Source: an uncultured Lachnospiraceae bacterium
Lineage (GTDB): Bacteria > Bacillota > Clostridia > Lachnospirales > Lachnospiraceae
Direction: 5' to 3'
Length of the DNA stretch: 8,862 nt
NCBI GenBank assembly: GCA_959022495.1
Contig: CAUEYX010000060.1
Location: forward strand, 1-8,862
Part shown: positions 7,100 to 8,862 of the stretch, piece after piece
Layout of the letters: every line of letters starts with the position of its first letter
Numbering within the stretch: the stretch's first letter is position 1
Program-made: the position numbers and the translations under genes
The notes under the pieces: generated by a model
Seen by the model: only the letters and a program-made list of their open reading frames with translations
Databases searched by the model: none
Told to the model about the DNA's origin: nothing

Positions 7100-7166
7100 T
7101 TATCAGGAAATCCCCGCCACAAGTTTTCATCAAGAAAATTCTTAAGAAAATCTTATCCTGCAGATC

Positions 7167-7379
7167 CTACACTTTAATCCGCTCTGCCACTTCGCTCCCG
7201 AGCGCAAGTCTTACATCCCGCACGCCGATAATTACACTGTCCCCGCACTGCTGGATAACATGGACCGTACTTCCTTCTTCCACATGGCGGCTGTGCAGGT
7301 AATCCAGCACCTCCGGCAGTCCGAACATCCACTTAATTGTATAACTCTCTCCCGCTTTTGCATTTGACAACGCCAGCAT
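7167..7379 (-). CDS. FeoA-family protein (free-standing)
   Basis: This 70-residue protein is a single FeoA (SH3-like beta-barrel) domain. The sequence shows the family pattern: an N-terminal LxxxKAGESYTIKWM strand, an alpha-helical LPEVLDYLHSRHVEEGSTV segment (21-39), a VIIGVRDVRLAL strand pair (50-61) and the final SEVAERIKV. FeoA proteins assist the ferrous iron transporter FeoB or act as related metal-linked regulators. No FeoB is present here, so its partner is unknown. The start at 7377-7379 is chosen because AAGGAGG lies 7-8 bases upstream. An upstream in-frame codon at 7413-7415 would place the ribosome site inside the gene. The long upstream region contains a structured element and a Fur-box-like palindrome. 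The proA promoter follows, with no strong terminator between them. Confidence 0.82.
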   Translation of the reverse strand: MLALSNAKAGESYTIKWMFGLPEVLDYLHSRHVEEGSTVHVIQQCGDSVIIGVRDVRLALGSEVAERIKV

Positions 7380-7530
7380 AGGTATCCCTCCTTTTCTCCA
7401 TTTTAGGGAACCCACACACGGTTAGTCAATTACAATCTCTGTTACACACCGACGACACTGGTAAGCCGCAACGCACCCCGGTTTTTCAGGGCTCCCGGAA
7501 TACTGCTATCGTACCCAGTATCGCCCGGGT
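7380..7530 (-). ncRNA. Candidate structured leader RNA before the FeoA-like gene
   Basis: There is no gene between 7380 and 7615, yet the stretch is GC-richer than other intergenic DNA here. On the minus strand a long hairpin spans 7529-7494: CCCGG pairs with CCGGG, then a 3/1 internal loop, then ATACTG pairs with CAGTAT around a 10-base loop. Immediately next to it GGCT (7490-7493) can pair with AGCC (7464-7467), enclosing a GC-rich segment. A TTAC/GTAA-closed hairpin is possible at about 7441-7464. I compared it from memory with common riboswitch signatures (TPP, SAM, FMN, cobalamin, c-di-GMP, Mg, T-box) and found no match. It could be a metal-responsive leader, a small RNA, or simply decayed DNA. 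Confidence 0.35.
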
Positions 7531-7545
7531 CTATCCTGCCATTCA

Positions 7546-7560
7546 TGAAAAATTTTATCA
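7546..7560 (-). promoter_or_regulatory. Fur-box-like palindrome overlapping an extended -10
   Basis: On the minus strand TGATAAAATTTTTCA (7560-7546) fits the 7-1-7 Fur pattern TGATAAT-n-ATTATCA at about 11 of 14 positions. The same bases include TGATAAAAT (7560-7552), an extended -10 with TAAAAT. The position about 170 bases ahead of a FeoA-type gene makes iron repression plausible. The -35 is weak and AT palindromes arise by chance, so this is tentative. Confidence 0.4.
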
Positions 7561-7575
7561 TCTTCCGCCCAACAG

Positions 7576-7595
7576 CCGCTGATAAAAATCAGCGG
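7576..7595. other. Hairpin after the cysteine-motif protein gene
   Basis: CCGCTGAT (7576-7583) and ATCAGCGG (7588-7595) form a perfect 8-bp stem with a 4-base loop, 20 bases beyond the stop of the 7616-7978 gene. No U-run follows on the minus strand, so it is at best a weak or Rho-assisted terminator or a 3'-end stabiliser. Confidence 0.4.
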
Positions 7596-7615
7596 ATCTG
7601 TTACCCGGTTTCTGC

Positions 7616-7978
7616 CTAGGCCAGTATTTCTTCTTTTCTTTCAAGAATTTTCTCCACGGCAGCGCACGCCGGACAGTCACAGTATGCCGCGCCGGCCGCT
7701 TTGATCTTTTTCGCGTGGCCGGCCACATTGGCTGCTGCTTCTGCTCCGCCGAACACCGCTGCTCCTGCCTCTGACTCAGCGAAATTAATCAGCATGTCAA
7801 TGGGCATGATGTCGCCCTCCAGTTCAGCAATGTACTTCTTTGCCGCCTCTTTCTCCCGGTCTGTGCCCACCGCCGCGAGCCAGCTCTGCCCCGATGCCTT
7901 TGCTTCGCTGCTGCATGTAGCAGAATTGATCATCTCATTGGTCTTCTCCACAACAAAATCCAATACCTTCTTATCCAT
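7616..7978 (-). CDS. Small CxCxxC-motif protein of unknown function
   Basis: This is a 120-residue, mostly helical, Ala/Glu/Lys-rich soluble protein with no signal peptide or membrane segment. Cysteines are at 22 and in YCDCPAC near the C-terminus (C100, C102, C105), a CxCxxC arrangement that could bind a metal or be redox-active. The central stretch ELEGDIMPIDMLINFAESEAG (52-72) looks like the conserved core. I recall similar short proteins in Lachnospiraceae sometimes labelled Hsp90-like in databases; nothing here resembles an Hsp90 ATPase, so I do not adopt that name. An ideal AAGGAGG sits 7 bases before the ATG and a good promoter lies about 40 bases upstream, suggesting strong expression as a single gene or with the FeoA-like gene. 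The function is unknown. Confidence 0.8.
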   Translation of the reverse strand: MDKKVLDFVVEKTNEMINSATCSSEAKASGQSWLAAVGTDREKEAAKKYIAELEGDIMPIDMLINFAESEAGAAVFGGAEAAANVAGHAKKIKAAGAAYCDCPACAAVEKILERKEEILA

Positions 7979-8014
7979 TTTGATTCCTCCTTGAATAAAA
8001 TTTTTACTGCCTGT

Positions 8015-8043
8015 ATTTTACCACTCTTACCCGCTTTTTACAA
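8015..8043 (-). promoter_or_regulatory. Promoter of the cysteine-motif protein gene
   Basis: On the minus strand TTGTAA (8043-8038), a 17-base spacer and TAAAAT (8020-8015) preceded by TGG give a good sigma-A promoter with an extended -10. The predicted start near 8008 leaves a leader of about 30 bases before the ATG at 7978. Confidence 0.65.
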
Positions 8044-8068
8044 ACCAGCGTTACTACGGCAGCCAGCC

Positions 8069-8599
8069 TTACTCCTCATCAATCTGGCACATTTTCATGG
8101 CCTCCAGGGCCTGCTTGTGACTCTGGAGTGTTACTCCCGCACAGCAGGAAGGGTCCACCCGGATCGGAACATTGGGCAGATAAGCCTTCAGCAGAAGCGC
8201 GTTGGAGATCACACAGATATCCGTGCACAGCCCGATCAGGGTAATTTCTTTCAAGGTTCCTTTCGGCTTATCCAGCCCCTTTACATATTCTCCCAGCTCC
8301 ACACTTCCAAATGCCGGCTTATCAAGAACCAAGTACCCCGGCTTCTCTTTCAGCGCCTCTTCGACCTCTTTTCTGATCTGCCATCCTTCTGTGTCTTTTA
8401 TACAGTGGACAGCCGGCAGGTGTCTGCCCTCCTCACTGTCCAGATAGTCTTGCCCATGAGTGTCCCGCGTGGCAATAATACTTCCCTCAAATCCCCTGAT
8501 CTTTTCTACAACTGCCGGCACAATCGCCTCTGCCTCTCTTGTGCCCAGGGCGCCGTCAATAAAATCGTTCTGCATATCAACTACAACTAACACTTTCAT
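8069..8599 (-). CDS. Isochorismatase-family cysteine hydrolase, nicotinamidase-like
   Basis: This 176-residue cytosolic hydrolase has the family catalytic triad: Asp8 in VVVDMQNDF (5-13), Lys94 in LVLDKPAFG (90-98) and Cys129 in GLCTDICV (123-130). The metal ligands expected of nicotinamidases are also visible: D46 and H48 in TRDTH (44-48) and H65 in AVHC (63-66). This supports nicotinamide to nicotinate deamidation (PncA type) in NAD salvage over isochorismatase or unrelated hydrolases, though the substrate is inferred. AAGGAG lies 8 bases before the ATG. It begins 2 bases after the stop of a short open stretch (8602-8727). No nicotinate phosphoribosyltransferase gene is in the window. Length is slightly short but normal for the clade. 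Confidence 0.88.
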   Translation of the reverse strand: MKVLVVVDMQNDFIDGALGTREAEAIVPAVVEKIRGFEGSIIATRDTHGQDYLDSEEGRHLPAVHCIKDTEGWQIRKEVEEALKEKPGYLVLDKPAFGSVELGEYVKGLDKPKGTLKEITLIGLCTDICVISNALLLKAYLPNVPIRVDPSCCAGVTLQSHKQALEAMKMCQIDEE

Positions 8600-8601
8600 T
8601 T

Positions 8602-8727
8602 CTATTTCTCCTTCCTTTCATCCGCCTCCCGGCTGTTATTCAAATCATAATAAAATTCCAGGCTGAAATCAACATCCCTGATTTCCCCGGCTTTCACCTT
8701 GTAAAGCTGCGATACCTGGACTATAAT
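8602..8727 (-). pseudogene. Possible 3' remnant of a gene upstream of the hydrolase
   Basis: A 41-codon open stretch ends at TAG (8604-8602), 2 bases before the next ATG. From residue 5 it reads VSQLYKVKAGEIRDVDFSLE and continues in a charged, codon-balanced manner to a Lys/Glu-rich end, like the C-terminus of a real protein coupled to the hydrolase gene. Upstream, all three frames close near 8728-8735 and no normal start with a ribosome site is present. I read it as the tail of a gene whose 5' part has been deleted, but chance or a short leader peptide is possible. I do not recognise the family. Confidence 0.35.
8699..8727 (+). promoter_or_regulatory. Possible plus-strand promoter facing the IS
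   Basis: TTGTAA (8699-8704), 17 bases, then a perfect TATAAT (8722-8727) form a good sigma-A promoter on the plus strand, pointing at the short reading frame at 8773. On the minus strand TTGTAA (8751-8746) with AATTAT (8728-8723), also spaced by 17, could serve the hydrolase gene; it is weaker. Both overlap the putative remnant, so not all these readings can be right. Confidence 0.35.
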
Positions 8728-8772
8728 TTATTTACATATCTCCTCTTACAAAAGCACCCCTGAGCAGCTAGT

Positions 8773-8856
8773 ATGAACAAAAGAACTTTATATCATATAT
8801 TCGGAAACAGTAAGCATTCTGGTGATATGTCAAGAACTTTTTTAAAAAGATTTTGA
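8773..8856 (+). pseudogene. Possible gene start interrupted by the IS
   Basis: The reading frame from ATG 8773 gives MNKRTLYHIFGN and then crosses at 8810 into the repeated-element tip, where it stops at 8854-8856. A plus-strand promoter lies about 46 bases upstream, which fits a gene cut by insertion after 12 codons. There is no clear ribosome site, so this is weak. The protein family cannot be told from 12 residues. Confidence 0.22.
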
Positions 8857-8862
8857 TATGTT
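8810..8862. mobile_element. End of a repeated element, probably IS66-family IS (right copy, partial)
   Basis: This is the same tip as at 1-54, in opposite orientation, beginning GTAAGCATTCTGG at 8810 and identical over all 53 bases available. Since 53 bases exceed what imperfect terminal repeats of one element usually share, both window edges probably enter the same end of two separate copies. An outward TTGACA lies on the minus strand (8833-8828), but no -10 is found at the right distance. Confidence 0.6.

Noticed and set aside
7131..7155. AT palindrome around TTCTTAAGAA as a terminator of the FeoA-like gene
   Set aside because: The symmetry comes from A/T runs and a repeated AAGAAAAT, with no GC stem. 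It would not form a stable hairpin.
7576..7595. Canonical intrinsic terminator after the cysteine-motif gene
   Set aside because: The stem is perfect but no U-run follows on the transcribed strand, so I list it only as a hairpin.
1..8862. Composite transposon or mobile cargo unit
   Set aside because: The flanking repeats are inverted copies of the same element tip, but the interior is housekeeping biosynthesis with host-like signals. No transposase, resistance gene or target duplication is visible, so repeat-limited contig ends explain it better.

Overview
This looks like a chromosomal fragment from a Gram-positive anaerobe of the Clostridia, most likely Lachnospiraceae. I infer this from the roughly balanced GC content, AT-rich promoters, strong AGGAGG-type ribosome binding sites, the arginine gene order argC-(acetyltransferase)-argJ-argB-argD, and a small cysteine-motif protein of a kind I associate with that family. 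Every confident gene lies on the minus strand, so the biological reading direction runs from high to low coordinates.

Layout in transcription order. (1) 8810-8862 is the end of a repeated element, probably an IS66-family insertion sequence. It is followed by about 200 bp holding what may be gene remnants. (2) 8069-8599 encodes a nicotinamidase-like isochorismatase-family hydrolase. (3) 7616-7978, with its own good promoter, encodes a 120-residue protein with a CxCxxC motif and no established function. (4) 7380-7615 is a GC-rich non-coding stretch with a strong stem and a Fur-box-like palindrome, leading into a free-standing FeoA-type protein (7167-7379). (5) proA (5798-7048) has an extended -10 promoter and a clear intrinsic terminator (5724-5764). 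(6) The arginine operon 602-5476 is argC, a GNAT acetyltransferase, argJ, argB and argD. Its promoter is embedded in a pair of ArgR-type operator arms. (7) A five-helix YdcZ/DUF606-type membrane protein (51-482) follows and ends exactly where the second copy of the repeated element begins.

The arginine genes cover glutamate to N-acetylornithine and back: ArgJ recycles the acetyl group (and may make N-acetylglutamate), ArgB phosphorylates it, ArgC reduces it and ArgD transaminates it. The GNAT inside the operon is a candidate for priming the cycle. ArgB has the features of an arginine-inhibited kinase, and the operator suggests ArgR repression, so control probably acts at both levels. proA is a proline-pathway neighbour using the same glutamate pool, with its own transcription signals.

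The most striking non-gene signal is that the two window ends are exact reverse complements over 54 bp, beginning with the GTAA typical of IS66-family tips. The window probably spans the unique DNA between two oppositely oriented copies of one insertion sequence, with draft-assembly breaks at both. I see no CRISPR array, tRNA, rRNA, phage gene or complete transposase. I do not see a clearly new multi-gene system. The best candidates for something undescribed are the operon-embedded acetyltransferase, the structured leader before the FeoA-like gene, and the cysteine-motif protein.
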